From: Flavobacteriales bacterium | Lineage (GTDB): Bacteria > Bacteroidota > Bacteroidia > Flavobacteriales > JADGDT01 | Direction of reading: 5' to 3' | DNA length: 23,756 nucleotides | Assembly: GCA_023145275.1 (NCBI GenBank) | Contig: JAGLEB010000189.1 | Span: forward strand, 1 to 23,756 | In this document: positions 23,624 to 23,756 of the stretch, one piece after another | Position numbering within the stretch: position 1 is the first letter of the stretch | How the letters are laid out: each line of letters opens with the position of its first letter | Notes under the pieces: generated by a model | The model's input: only the letters and a program-made list of their open reading frames with translations | What the model was told of the DNA's origin: nothing | The model's database searches: none | Position numbers and translations under genes: made by a program

Positions 23624-23626
23624 ACC

Positions 23627-23696
23627 AAGTTTAAAGGCAAAAGTGTAAAGTTCAAAGTATAAGTTACTGTGAGCTGTTAGCCGTGAGCTTAAAACT
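23627..23696. repeat. Heptad-phased tract C, 10 units of two types
   Basis: Directly after the carrier gene's stop come five units of the form AAGNNNA (23627-23661) and then, in the same 7-bp frame, five more units in which C is fixed at position 6. Three of these are GTKAGCY, and GTGAGCT occurs twice (23669-23675 and 23683-23689). The tract fills the gap up to the next gene. Confidence 0.7.
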
Positions 23697-23703
23697 AATG
23701 ATA

Positions 23704-23756
23704 ATGAGAAAATTATTTATAATCTTAGGAGTAATGTCCTTCTTGATATTTATCAG
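23704..23756 (+). CDS. Start of next operon gene, probably oadB (partial)
   Basis: A frame opens at ATG 23704 (or 23698, two codons earlier) and runs off the window end. The visible residues MRKLFIILGVMSFLIFI are a hydrophobic signal-anchor-like segment. By operon order (mmdA, oadG, biotin carrier) the expected gene is the beta subunit OadB, the sodium-pumping membrane decarboxylase. The sequence itself only shows a membrane or exported N terminus. Confidence 0.5.
   Translation, partial: MRKLFIILGVMSFLIFI

Noticed and set aside
1..23756. CRISPR array, prophage or insertion sequence
   Set aside because: No evenly spaced identical repeats of 20-40 bases with unique spacers, no transposase or phage structural genes, no long terminal inverted repeats.

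Overview
The window looks like chromosomal DNA of a Bacteroidota bacterium, most likely of the class Bacteroidia. It is AT-rich. Its promoters fit the Bacteroidota pattern (TTG, then 19-21 bases, then TAnnTTTG). Bacteroidota-type gene families recur: lipoproteins with SC lipoboxes, DUF4252 proteins behind an ECF sigma factor, a lipoprotein-anchored DPP III-like peptidase, and a methylmalonyl-CoA decarboxylase operon in the mce-mmdA-oadG-biotin carrier-(oadB) order. I see no phage, insertion sequence, plasmid gene or CRISPR array.

Layout. 1-1.7 kb (minus): a WbpB/WlbA-type sugar-nucleotide dehydrogenase and nucleoside diphosphate kinase, each a separate unit. 1.9-3.6 kb (plus): an M49 DPP III-like lipoprotein. 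3.87-3.94 kb (minus): tRNA-Trp(CCA) with its terminator. 4.1-7.6 kb: an M14 carboxypeptidase diverges from a small XRE regulator that is cotranscribed with an M1 aminopeptidase. The 367-base gap between them holds about eight copies of a GTTTACAATTGTAAAC-type palindrome, so regulator, operators and two peptidases look like one control module. 7.7-13.2 kb (minus): aroQ-mltF, then an ECF sigma factor, a membrane protein and two DUF4252 proteins in one operon with a plausible self-recognised promoter, then a TlpA-like thioredoxin lipoprotein. 13.4-15.7 kb (plus): a XerC/D recombinase and two paralogous lipoproteins of unknown function. 15.7-19.3 kb (minus): SulP transporter, beta-carbonic anhydrase and an outer-membrane barrel, probably a bicarbonate/anion module. 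19.4-23.7 kb: meaB (minus) diverges from mce, mmdA, oadG, a biotin carrier and the start of the next gene, probably oadB. This is the methylmalonyl-CoA to propionyl-CoA branch, which in this family is coupled to sodium export.

The most unusual signals are non-coding. (1) The XRE palindrome array overlaps a near-perfect promoter. (2) Four direct repeats of exactly 11 bp end at the SulP promoter and resemble a site for a PhoB/OmpR-type regulator. (3) Several gene boundaries carry degenerate tracts with strict 7-bp periodicity (7713-7768, 13222-13270, 21168-21202, 23172-23199, 23627-23696). Their consensus differs from tract to tract, and one runs into the end of a coding sequence. (4) Two intrinsic terminators sit almost on top of the next gene's start codon, as attenuators would. 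None of these was checked computationally; all are read by eye.
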